Assembly: GCA_905373085.1 (NCBI GenBank)
Contig: CAJPRR010000102.1
Span: 1-8,072, forward strand
From: an uncultured Selenomonas sp.
GTDB taxonomy: Bacteria; Bacillota; Negativicutes; Selenomonadales; Selenomonadaceae
Length of the DNA stretch: 8,072 bases
Direction of reading: 5' to 3'
Both the position numbers and the translations under genes were made by a program. Positions 1-5,095 of the stretch are shown here, piece after piece (the stretch's first letter is position 1; the number at the start of each line of letters is the position of its first letter). The notes under the pieces are model-generated. The model was not told the origin of the DNA, did not search any database, and saw nothing but the letters and a program-made list of their open reading frames with translations.

Positions 1-164
1 TCTTTGACCTCCTGCTTCGTCCTCGATGCCGTGACGACGACTTCGCCCGTCTTGATGTGCGTCGCCTCCTGCTTCTTCTCCGCCGCCTGCACGGGAACGC
101 TCATGGCGGCGAGGACAGCTGCCGTCAGCAGCAGGCTCTTCTTCTTCGTGATCTTTTTCAACAT
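1..164 (-). CDS. TonB-dependent outer-membrane receptor, N-terminal part (cut by window edge)
   Basis: The first 54 codons are visible and the rest lies beyond base 1. Residues 1-27 form a typical signal peptide: a lysine-rich start (MLKKITKKK), a hydrophobic core (SLLLTAAVLAAM) and an AxA-like cleavage site after VPVQA. Residues 40-50 read GEVVVTASRTK, the TonB-box-like segment found at the mature N-terminus of BtuB/FepA/heme-type receptors. The ATG at 164 is preceded by AAGGAG (plus-strand complement at 173-178), with a second GGAG closer in. These receptors use TonB/ExbBD energy to bring siderophores, heme or cobalamin across the outer membrane. The position directly after a periplasmic binding protein fits a shared substrate. 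The substrate cannot be told from 54 residues. The protein class is fairly certain because signal peptide and TonB box occur together. Confidence 0.82.
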   Translation of the reverse strand, partial: MLKKITKKKSLLLTAAVLAAMSVPVQAAEKKQEATHIKTGEVVVTASRTKQEVK

Positions 165-221
165 TGCTCCATCTCCTTATCCTTGTATTCCTATGAGATA
201 TATAGATACAAAGGCCGCAAA

Positions 222-238
222 GGGGCGTGAAACGCCCC
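222..238 (-). repeat. Short GC-rich hairpin upstream of receptor gene
   Basis: GGGGCGT (222-228) and ACGCCCC (232-238) form a perfect 7-bp stem with a 3-nt loop. On the minus strand it is followed by TTTG only. This resembles a weak or partial terminator that could reduce read-through into the receptor gene. Confidence 0.4.
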
Positions 239-262
239 GCCCCCTCAAGAAAGCACGGATAC

Positions 263-300
263 ATGCAGCCGCCCGTCCTTGCACGTCCGGGCGACTGCAT
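263..300 (-). repeat. 13-bp inverted repeat (hairpin) downstream of the binding-protein gene
   Basis: Arms are 263-275 (ATGCAGCCGCCCG) and 288-300 (CGGGCGACTGCAT) with a 12-nt loop. The single mismatch becomes a G-U pair only in minus-strand RNA, so the structure is better in the sense of the local genes. No T-tract follows on the minus strand, so it is not a standard intrinsic terminator. It could stabilise the 3' end of the binding-protein mRNA or form part of the receptor leader. Confidence 0.55.
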
Positions 301-336
301 TTTCCATACTTCCCTTAAAGCCCGGAAAAACCTTGC

Positions 337-1287
337 CTATTGCGCCTGCGGATACATGATGTCGGCGAGGGTTTCGAGCGCATCCGCCGCACGCACGCCG
401 GGGTTGATGGCGAAGAGTTCGTAGGGCAGGACATAGACGCGCCCGTTCTTCACGGCGTCTACGTCAGCCCACGCCTCGCTCTGCTGCAGGTCGCGGCGCA
501 TCTTCGGCTCCAGCGTTGCCGCAGGGCCGTGCACGATGACGAAGATGATCGAGGGGTTCTCGCGAGCGACGAATTCCATGGAAAGCGGCAGATAGGCGCC
601 GTCGCCCTCGGCGCGGTCAGCGATGTTGCCGCCGCCGAGCAATTCGATGAGGCCGCCCGTGAAGCATTTCTTCGTGCCCATGTTGAAGCTCTCGGGTGAG
701 CCGAAGACGAGCAGGCTCTTGGGCGGCGTGCGCCCTGCGGCTCTCTTTTCGCCTGCGGCGAGCTTGTCCTTGATCGTCTGCGACTCTTCTGCAGCCGCCT
801 TCTCATCGCCCGTGAGCTTGCCGTAGAAGGTCAGCGCATCGAAGAGCGAGGGCACGTCGTCGAGCGCCTGGATGTAGATGGGAACGCCCGCATTGCCGAG
901 CGTCTCTTCGAGGTCGGTGTGAAAAGGCACGTTCGTGCCGATGACGAGATCGGGCTGCAGGGAGAGGATCTTCTCGATGTCGGGCTGATGGATGATGCCG
1001 ACTTCCTCGGCCTTCGCCGTCTTTTCCTTGACGGTCTCCGACAGTGCCTGCGAGGTCGGCTTGCCGACGACGAGGTCTGCGCCGCCCGCTGCGACGAAGA
1101 GGTCGAGGTTCGAGGCGTTCAAGATGACGACGCGCTTGGGGTGCGCGGGCAAGGTGATTTCGCGATCCATGCTGTCCCGCGCCGTCAGCTCCTTGGGCTG
1201 CGGCGCTTCCTGCGCACGCGGCAGGAAGATGAAGACGACAGCTGCCGCAAGGCAGAGGAACGCGATGATGATACCAATTTTTCGCAT
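337..1287 (-). CDS. Periplasmic binding protein of an iron-chelate/heme/cobalamin ABC importer
   Basis: This 316-residue protein fits the FepB/BtuF/HmuT family (Peripla_BP_2). After a hydrophobic N-terminus (about residues 4-22), it has the family's opening segment DREITLPAHPKRVVIL (41-56) and then the lobe-1 stretch QPDIEKILSLQPDLVIG (101-117). The C-terminal lobe ends with NGRVYVLPYELFAINPGVRAA (281-301). The family captures the chelate in the periplasm and hands it to a FecCD-type permease. I chose the ATG at 1287 because AAGGAGG lies five bases upstream and the signal sequence begins there; upstream in-frame starts add a polar, non-signal extension. There is no clear lipobox (FLC at 10-12 lacks the small residue before Cys), so the protein is either cleaved or anchored by an uncleaved helix. 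It lies 64 nt behind the ABC-2 membrane gene. Substrate unresolved. Confidence 0.88.
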   Translation of the reverse strand: MRKIGIIIAFLCLAAAVVFIFLPRAQEAPQPKELTARDSMDREITLPAHPKRVVILNASNLDLFVAAGGADLVVGKPTSQALSETVKEKTAKAEEVGIIHQPDIEKILSLQPDLVIGTNVPFHTDLEETLGNAGVPIYIQALDDVPSLFDALTFYGKLTGDEKAAAEESQTIKDKLAAGEKRAAGRTPPKSLLVFGSPESFNMGTKKCFTGGLIELLGGGNIADRAEGDGAYLPLSMEFVARENPSIIFVIVHGPAATLEPKMRRDLQQSEAWADVDAVKNGRVYVLPYELFAINPGVRAADALETLADIMYPQAQ

Positions 1288-1324
1288 AGAAACCTCCTTG
1301 GATGAAAGCCTTGATACCAAACGG

Positions 1325-1353
1325 AGGAAGCGCTGATACATGCAGCGCTTCCT
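1325..1353 (-). repeat. 11-bp perfect inverted repeat at the ABC-2 permease stop codon
   Basis: Arms 1325-1335 and 1343-1353 are exact complements around a 7-nt loop, and the second plus-strand arm overlaps the permease stop codon (1352-1354). In minus-strand RNA the hairpin sits between the permease and the binding-protein ribosome binding site. The sequence after it (CCGTTTGG) is not a U-tract. A role in mRNA processing, or in setting different expression for the binding protein, is more likely than termination. Confidence 0.55.
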
Positions 1354-2098
1354 AAAACTCCTGATACCGTTTCATGCGCCAGACGCCCCAGCCGAAGGCG
1401 AGCGCGGTCAAAAGCGCGAGCACGAGAAGAGAGAAGAGCGCCGTGCCGTCCCAGCCGTCTGCGTGCAAGAGCGCGTTCGTATGGGCAAGCGGCAGCAGGG
1501 AGACGAGCCTTTGTACGATTTCGGGCAGGTTGGCGATGGGAAAGAAGGAGCCGCAGAAGAACGTCATCGGCGTGATGAAGAAGTTGATGATGACGGAAAA
1601 CTGCTCCTGCCCGCGAATGGAAAGGCCGACGGCGACGCCGAACGCCGCGAAGCAGAATGCCGTGAGCACGAGTCCCAAAAAGCCCGGCACGGCGAGCAGA
1701 CGGATGTCGAAGAAGAGCCAGGCGGCGAGGAAGACCGCCGTCCCCGCGAGGATCGCTCGCACGGCGCCCGCGAGCGCGATGCCGAAGACGATCGAGGCGT
1801 CGCTCACGGGACTCATGCGCAGCACCGAGAACGTGCGGAAGTAGAAGCGTGCGGCACTGACCGAGATCGCCGTCTGCTGGAAACCGTTCATCATGACGGT
1901 GATGGCGAGCATCCCCTTGGCGAGGTAGGCGATGTAGCCGCCCGTGACCTCTACGGCCCTGCCGAGTCCCCAGCCGAAGGCGAGCAGATAAATCATCGGA
2001 AAGAGCAGTCCCGAGAACAGATAGCCCAAGCCGCCGATGCGATGGACGAGCATCGCCATCTCGCGGCGAAATACCGGCCAGAAGCCAAGCGCAGTCAC
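1352..2098 (-). CDS. ABC-2 type membrane subunit (exporter permease)
   Basis: This 248-residue integral membrane protein has about six hydrophobic segments (near 26-46, 55-75, 102-130, 137-160, 168-188 and 220-240). It carries the ABC-2 family signature near the fifth segment, FFCGSFFPIANLPEIVQRLV (180-199), followed by PLAHTNALL. Such proteins (DrrB, NodJ and YadH type) pair with a DrrA-type ATPase to export drugs, polysaccharides or other substrates. I place the start at the GTG at 2098: AGGAGG (2106-2111) is 7 nt away and GTGA overlaps the stop of the ATPase gene by four bases. A GTG at 2104 would leave only one base after the ribosome binding site. The gene is translationally coupled to its ATPase. 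What it exports is not evident. Confidence 0.88.
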   Translation of the reverse strand: MTALGFWPVFRREMAMLVHRIGGLGYLFSGLLFPMIYLLAFGWGLGRAVEVTGGYIAYLAKGMLAITVMMNGFQQTAISVSAARFYFRTFSVLRMSPVSDASIVFGIALAGAVRAILAGTAVFLAAWLFFDIRLLAVPGFLGLVLTAFCFAAFGVAVGLSIRGQEQFSVIINFFITPMTFFCGSFFPIANLPEIVQRLVSLLPLAHTNALLHADGWDGTALFSLLVLALLTALAFGWGVWRMKRYQEF

Positions 2099-2838
2099 GG
2101 ACACTCCTCCTCATGTGAGAGGCGCAGGAACGCCTGCTCAAGATCTTTTGCATCGCCCGCTGCCGCGCGTATGCCCTCTGCCGTATCGACGGCACGCAGC
2201 CTGCCCGCACGCAGGAAGGCGATGCGCCCGCAAAGCCGCTCCGCCTCGTCCATGTAGTGCGTCGTGAGGAGCAGCGTCTTGCCTGCGTCGCGCAGCTTGC
2301 GGATCAGCGCCCAGACCTCTTGCCTGAGATCGGGATCGAGTCCTGCGCTCGGCTCGTCGAGAAGCAGCACGGCGGGATCGGTCATCGCCGCACGCGCGAT
2401 GACGGCGCGTCGCTTCATGCCGCCCGAAATTTCTTCGGGACGCTTATCAAGAAAGTCCAAGAGGTGATACCGTTCGGCCGTCCGGCGAACCATTTCCTTG
2501 GCGTCCTTGATACCATAGAGCCGCGCGTAGGCGAGCAGGCTTTCTCCGACGGTCAGCTCGCTTTCCAGCGTGTTTTCCTGCGGCACGAGTCCTATGAGGC
2601 GACGAAACGGCACGCTGCGCTGCGCCGCGTCCTCGCCGCATACATGGATCGTGCCCGCATCGGGTCTTGCCAGTCCCGCGACGAGGCGGATGAGCGTCGT
2701 CTTGCCCGCACCGTTCGGCCCCAGAAGCCCCATGACCGTGCCGCTTTCAACGTCGAGCGTCACGTCTTCGAGGATCTGCTTGCCCTTGCGGCTGCACGAG
2801 ACGCCGGCGATGGCGATCGCCGTATCTTGGACGTTCAT
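2095..2838 (-). CDS. ABC-2 type exporter ATPase (DrrA/CcmA-like)
   Basis: A complete 247-residue nucleotide-binding subunit with all ABC motifs: Walker A GPNGAGKT (40-47), Q-loop glutamine 87 in VPQEN, signature SGGMKRR (138-144), Walker B LLLDEP (158-163), D-loop SAGLD (164-168) and switch His194 in TTHYMDEAE. The SGGMKRR signature and the TTHYMDEAE switch are typical of DrrA/NodI-type exporter ATPases and differ from the LSGGERQR signature of the importer ATPase next door. It would hydrolyse ATP to drive the ABC-2 membrane protein encoded after it. The ATG at 2838 overlaps the stop codon of the importer ATPase (ATGA), so it is part of the same transcription unit. Confidence 0.92.
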   Translation of the reverse strand: MNVQDTAIAIAGVSCSRKGKQILEDVTLDVESGTVMGLLGPNGAGKTTLIRLVAGLARPDAGTIHVCGEDAAQRSVPFRRLIGLVPQENTLESELTVGESLLAYARLYGIKDAKEMVRRTAERYHLLDFLDKRPEEISGGMKRRAVIARAAMTDPAVLLLDEPSAGLDPDLRQEVWALIRKLRDAGKTLLLTTHYMDEAERLCGRIAFLRAGRLRAVDTAEGIRAAAGDAKDLEQAFLRLSHEEECP

Positions 2839-3644
2839 ACGGCCTCCGCTCCCTCGGCGACGCGCTCGGGCAGACAGAGCTTCGTGCGTCTGCCCGCGAT
2901 CGTCACGTCGCGGACGACGCTCTCGACGCCGTAGAGTTCGCGCACGAGGTCTTCGGTGAAAACCGCCTCGGGCGCACCGTCGGCAAGCACGCTTCCATCG
3001 CGTATGGCGATGATATGATGGCTGTAGCGCACGGCCTGATTGAGGTCGTGCAGCACCATGACGACGGTCAGCCCCAAGGACTCATGGAGGTTTTCCACAA
3101 GCTCCATGAGCGCCAGCTGGTGCCGGATGTCGAGGTATGTCGTCGGCTCGTCGAGGAGCAGCACCTCGGGCTGCTGCGCGAGCGCCATGGCGAGACGCGC
3201 ACGCTGGCGCTCGCCGCCCGAGAGCGCGAGTATCGGGCGCTGGGCGAAACGCTCAAGCCCCGTTCTCGCCAGAGCCTCGCGGCACGCCTCGCCGTCCTTC
3301 TTGGAAAAGGAGTCCCAGAACTTCCGATGCGGCAGACGCCCCATGCGCACAAGCTCCATGACCGTGATGTCGCTCGGCGGCGCGGCGCTCTGCGGCAGGA
3401 AGGCGACCTTCTGCGCGACTTCGCGCTCCGTCTTTTGCCACAGGTCCTCGCCCATGAACTCGACGCGCCCCGCACGCGGCTCCAAGAGGCGGGCGAGCGC
3501 CTTCAAAAGCGTCGACTTGCCCGAGCCGTTCGGTCCGATGATCGAGGCGATTTCCGCGCGGCGTACGGAGGCCGTGACCTCATGAACGATCTCCGCCTTG
3601 CCGTAGCCGAGCGAAAGGGCGCATGCCTTCAAGATTTCTCCCAT
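2835..3644 (-). CDS. ATPase of an iron-chelate/heme/cobalamin importer (FecE/FepC/BtuD-like)
   Basis: This 269-residue ATPase has Walker A GPNGSGKST (37-45), Q-loop Gln85 in FLPQSAAPPSDITV, signature LSGGERQRARLAMALAQ (141-157), Walker B VLLLDEPTTYLD (161-172) and switch His199 in VLHDLNQAVRYS. The DITVMELVRMGRLPH segment after the Q-loop and the DEPTTYLDIRHQ stretch are hallmarks of the FecE/FepC family. It powers the FecCD permease encoded immediately upstream, whose stop codon is four bases from this ATG. The start at 3644 has GGGAG 7 nt upstream; longer in-frame starts run into the permease gene and give unrelated sequence. Substrate class (siderophore, heme or corrinoid) cannot be separated from sequence alone. 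Confidence 0.93.
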   Translation of the reverse strand: MGEILKACALSLGYGKAEIVHEVTASVRRAEIASIIGPNGSGKSTLLKALARLLEPRAGRVEFMGEDLWQKTEREVAQKVAFLPQSAAPPSDITVMELVRMGRLPHRKFWDSFSKKDGEACREALARTGLERFAQRPILALSGGERQRARLAMALAQQPEVLLLDEPTTYLDIRHQLALMELVENLHESLGLTVVMVLHDLNQAVRYSHHIIAIRDGSVLADGAPEAVFTEDLVRELYGVESVVRDVTIAGRRTKLCLPERVAEGAEAV

Positions 3645-3648
3645 GTCA

Positions 3649-4674
3649 TCACTCCCTTCGAAGCCCCTTCTTGAGCAGATAGAGGAAGAACGGCGCACCA
3701 AGGAACGACATGAACACGCCGACGGGAATCTCGACGGGAGCGAACGCCATGCGTGCCGCTGCATCTGCACCCGCTATGAGCGCCGCTCCCCAGATGGCGG
3801 CGGCGGGCAGCAGGTAGTCGAAGTCCGAGCCGGTCAGAAGACGCACCATGTGCGGCACGACGAGTCCGACGAAGCCGAGCATGCCCGCCGCGCTCACGGC
3901 GGATGCGGCGAGCAGGGCGGCGAGCACGAGCAGCACGAGCCGCGCACGAGCCACATTGACGCCGAGGCTTCGCGCCGTCTCCTCGCCAAGCTGCAGGGCG
4001 TTGAGCCAGCGGCTGCCGAGGAGCGTGCCCGCGATGCCGACGAGCGTGTAGGGCAGAACCATTTCCACATGACTCCAGCTGCGCCCCGCGAAGCCGCCCG
4101 CCATCCAGTTCACCGTGCCCTGCACGCGGTCGGAGTAGAAGACCATGAGGGCCGTCATCGCCCCGCCGAAGAACGCCGCGATGGCGACGCCCGCGAGCAC
4201 CATGCGCATCGGATGCACGCCGTTGTCCCACGACAGCGCGAAGACGAGCGCGACGGCGATCATCGCGCCGACGAAGGCGCCGAGCGGCACGAACTTGACA
4301 TCTGCGGGGAAGAGGATCATGATGCACATGGCGGTCAGCCCCGCACCCGCTGAAACGCCGATGATGCCGGGATCGGCAAGCGGATTCTTCAATATGCCCT
4401 GCAGGATGCAGCCCGCGAGCGCGAGGTTGATGCCCGTCAAGGCGCCCGTGATGATGCGCGGCAGGCGGATGTGGTAGAGGATGCGATAGTCCTCAGGCGT
4501 GCCATTCCCCATGAGCGTCGGCACGATGGCCTCGGGCGCGATGTGCACGGCGCCGGCCGAAGCGCTGACGATGAGCGCGGCGACGAGCGCAACGAGACCG
4601 AGGACGATGGCGAGCCGCCTCTTCCGCGCACGCGGATGCACTTCTGTCGGAAGGATTCTTTCCGATGCTTCCAT
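3649..4674 (-). CDS. FecCD-family permease of an iron-chelate/heme/cobalamin importer
   Basis: This 341-residue, multi-span inner-membrane protein has its first helix near residues 20-42. Family hallmarks are visible: RLPRIITGALTGINLALAG (70-88), then LQGILKNPLADPGIIGVSAGAG (91-112), then GMLGFVGLVVPHMVR (264-278), which helps form the ATPase-coupling region, and PVEIPVGVFMSFLGAPFFLYLL (313-334). Length matches the family. It would form the homodimeric channel taking chelate from the binding protein into the cytoplasm. The ATG at 4674 has GGAG 7 nt upstream. It is the first gene of the transport operon; the promoter and Fur-like site at 4770-4824 lie upstream of it. Confidence 0.93.
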   Translation of the reverse strand: MEASERILPTEVHPRARKRRLAIVLGLVALVAALIVSASAGAVHIAPEAIVPTLMGNGTPEDYRILYHIRLPRIITGALTGINLALAGCILQGILKNPLADPGIIGVSAGAGLTAMCIMILFPADVKFVPLGAFVGAMIAVALVFALSWDNGVHPMRMVLAGVAIAAFFGGAMTALMVFYSDRVQGTVNWMAGGFAGRSWSHVEMVLPYTLVGIAGTLLGSRWLNALQLGEETARSLGVNVARARLVLLVLAALLAASAVSAAGMLGFVGLVVPHMVRLLTGSDFDYLLPAAAIWGAALIAGADAAARMAFAPVEIPVGVFMSFLGAPFFLYLLKKGLRRE

Positions 4675-4693
4675 TGTGTCACTCCATTCATAA

Positions 4694-4722
4694 ATATTAT
4701 TGTTCTCATTGCCAAGCGTAAA
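4694..4722 (-). promoter_or_regulatory. Possible second promoter close to the permease gene
   Basis: Read on the minus strand, TTTACG (4722-4717), a 17-nt spacer and TAATAT (4699-4694) form a moderate sigma70-like promoter. Its transcript would start only about 13 bases before the ATG, which leaves almost no room before the GGAG ribosome binding site. I rank it well below the promoter at 4796-4824. Confidence 0.22.
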
Positions 4723-4750
4723 GAAAAGGAAGTCGTAATGCGAACTTCCT
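4720..4750 (-). terminator. Terminator-like hairpin in the leader of the transport operon
   Basis: On the minus strand AGGAAG-TTCG pairs with CGA-CTTCCT (4750-4745, 4743-4741 with 4735-4733, 4732-4727), giving 9 bp with one bulged base and a 5-nt loop. It is followed by TTTCTTTA. The layout is that of an intrinsic terminator, but the stem is only moderately GC-rich. It sits between the candidate promoter and the first gene, so it would act as an attenuator. No alternative antiterminator fold was identified. Confidence 0.35.
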
Positions 4751-4769
4751 GCCAGTTATTTTCATATTT

Positions 4770-4788
4770 AATAATGTATCTCATTTTC
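4770..4788. promoter_or_regulatory. Candidate Fur box of the transport operon
   Basis: The 19 bases AATAATGTATCTCATTTTC match the classical Fur consensus GATAATGATAATCATTATC at 13 of 19 positions by hand alignment. Both half-sites are well conserved and the centre is not. The site lies just downstream of the -10 element of the promoter at 4796-4824, so iron-loaded Fur bound there would block transcription. A Fur site suits an operon with FecCD, FecE, a chelate-binding protein and a TonB receptor. Because the region is AT-rich, chance similarity is possible. Confidence 0.45.
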
Positions 4789-4795
4789 CCTTGGT

Positions 4796-4824
4796 ATCTT
4801 ATCATGAAAATATCAGGAGGTCAA
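4796..4824 (-). promoter_or_regulatory. Promoter of the chelate-transport operon
   Basis: On the minus strand TTGACC (4824-4819), exactly 17 nt, then TAAGAT (4801-4796) match a sigma70 promoter at five of six and four of six positions. Transcription would begin near 4789, giving a leader of roughly 115 nt before the permease ATG. The Fur-like site covers the predicted start point. Confidence 0.5.
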
Positions 4825-4838
4825 GCGAAATTGCATCC

Positions 4839-4913
4839 GCTCAGAAACTAGCCAATCGCATCAGCAAACGGCTCGATGAGAGTGAGCATGACGGCGACGA
4901 GCCTAGGGATTAA
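4839..4913 (+). pseudogene. Degenerate 3' copy of the small membrane-peptide gene found at 7968
   Basis: The frame ending at TAA (4911-4913) reads KLANRISKRLDESE followed by HDGDEPRD. It aligns with VANHICKWLDERDDGNEPRR, the end of the peptide encoded at 7968-8072. By hand, 48 of 60 aligned bases from 4851 onward are identical, with one extra codon here. The match stops at about the junction with the membrane helix: upstream residues are polar and no ATG in this frame follows the AGGAGG at 4815-4820 (only ATT at 4830). The ribosome binding site and transmembrane part are therefore lost or replaced. Both copies keep the GGCTCG/CGAGCC inverted repeat (4870-4875 and 4898-4903). A short gene with a rare start codon is the less likely alternative. 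Confidence 0.55.
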
Positions 4914-4921
4914 GAGTGGTC

Positions 4922-4969
4922 AACGTCAACCGCGCATCTGCACCCTTCGGGTTTGATTTGCGGGACGTT
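4922..4969 (+). repeat. Long imperfect hairpin after the degenerate small gene
   Basis: AACGTC (4922-4927) pairs with GACGTT (4964-4969), CCGC (4930-4933) with GCGG (4960-4963), then ATC with GAT and ACCC with GGGT around a TTC loop, with small bulges between. On the plus strand the run ends in TTTT (4968-4971). It begins nine bases after the TAA at 4913, so it may be the old transcription terminator of that gene. Confidence 0.35.
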
Positions 4970-4978
4970 TTCACATAC

Positions 4979-5029
4979 GAGTCGTTTCCCAATTGCCTGC
5001 GCCCCTTGGGCTTGTCTCTTGGACGACTC
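4979..5029. repeat. Nested inverted repeats in non-coding DNA
   Basis: GAGTCGT (4979-4985) and ACGACTC (5023-5029) are exact complements. Inside them CCCAA (4988-4992) pairs with TTGGG (5006-5010). No ORF is supported here on either strand. The nesting could reflect a small structured RNA or debris of the neighbouring degenerate gene. Confidence 0.3.
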
Positions 5030-5049
5030 AGCACCGCCTGCAATAGATG

Positions 5050-5081
5050 AAAAAACGCCTGCGTCAGATTTGACGCAGGCG
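5050..5081 (-). terminator. Intrinsic terminator of purA
   Basis: On the minus strand, CGCCTGCGTCA (5081-5071), a 4-nt loop and TGACGCAGGCG (5066-5056) form a perfect 11-bp GC-rich stem followed by TTTTTT (5055-5050). It starts 14 bases after the purA stop codon. Confidence 0.93.
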
Positions 5082-5095
5082 CAGCCTTCTTTGCA

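Larger units (their letters stand above)
165..336 (-). other. Structured 172-nt gap between binding protein and receptor gene
   Basis: No ORF here is supported on either strand. On the minus strand, which would be the 5' leader of the receptor gene, three inverted repeats follow one another: 300-263 (13 bp), 238-222 (7 bp, GC-only apart from one pair) and 214-181 (8 bp with one bulge). The last ends just before the ribosome binding site. I compared the leader with the cobalamin riboswitch core from memory. It has an AAGGGAA, but the GCCACTG-like element and B12-box layout are missing, so I do not call it one. Post-transcriptional control or mRNA processing between the two genes is possible. 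Confidence 0.5.

Noticed and set aside
165..336. Cobalamin riboswitch ahead of the TonB receptor
   Set aside because: Only an AAGGGAA stretch fits. The conserved B12-box elements are not present in the expected order.
1288..1341. Upstream start for the binding protein at 1341
   Set aside because: It adds 18 polar residues before the signal sequence, begins inside the loop of a hairpin, and lacks a ribosome binding site as good as the AAGGAGG before 1287.
1340..2257. Long open frame on the plus strand opposite the ABC-2 genes
   Set aside because: It is antisense to two clear ABC genes, its product is highly charged low-complexity sequence, and it has no recognisable domain. Such frames are common opposite GC-rich genes.
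4686..4712. Second Fur-like site over the near promoter of the permease gene
   Set aside because: It matches only 9 of 14 informative positions of the 7-1-7 pattern, which is weak in AT-rich sequence.
4738..4851. 37-codon frame on the plus strand with a hydrophobic stretch (LFSYLIMYLIFPWYLIM) and an AAGGAAG before its ATG
   Set aside because: It overlaps the minus-strand promoter, Fur-like site and leader hairpin, and hydrophobicity is expected from AT-rich DNA. No homologue is visible in the window. It remains a weak possibility only.
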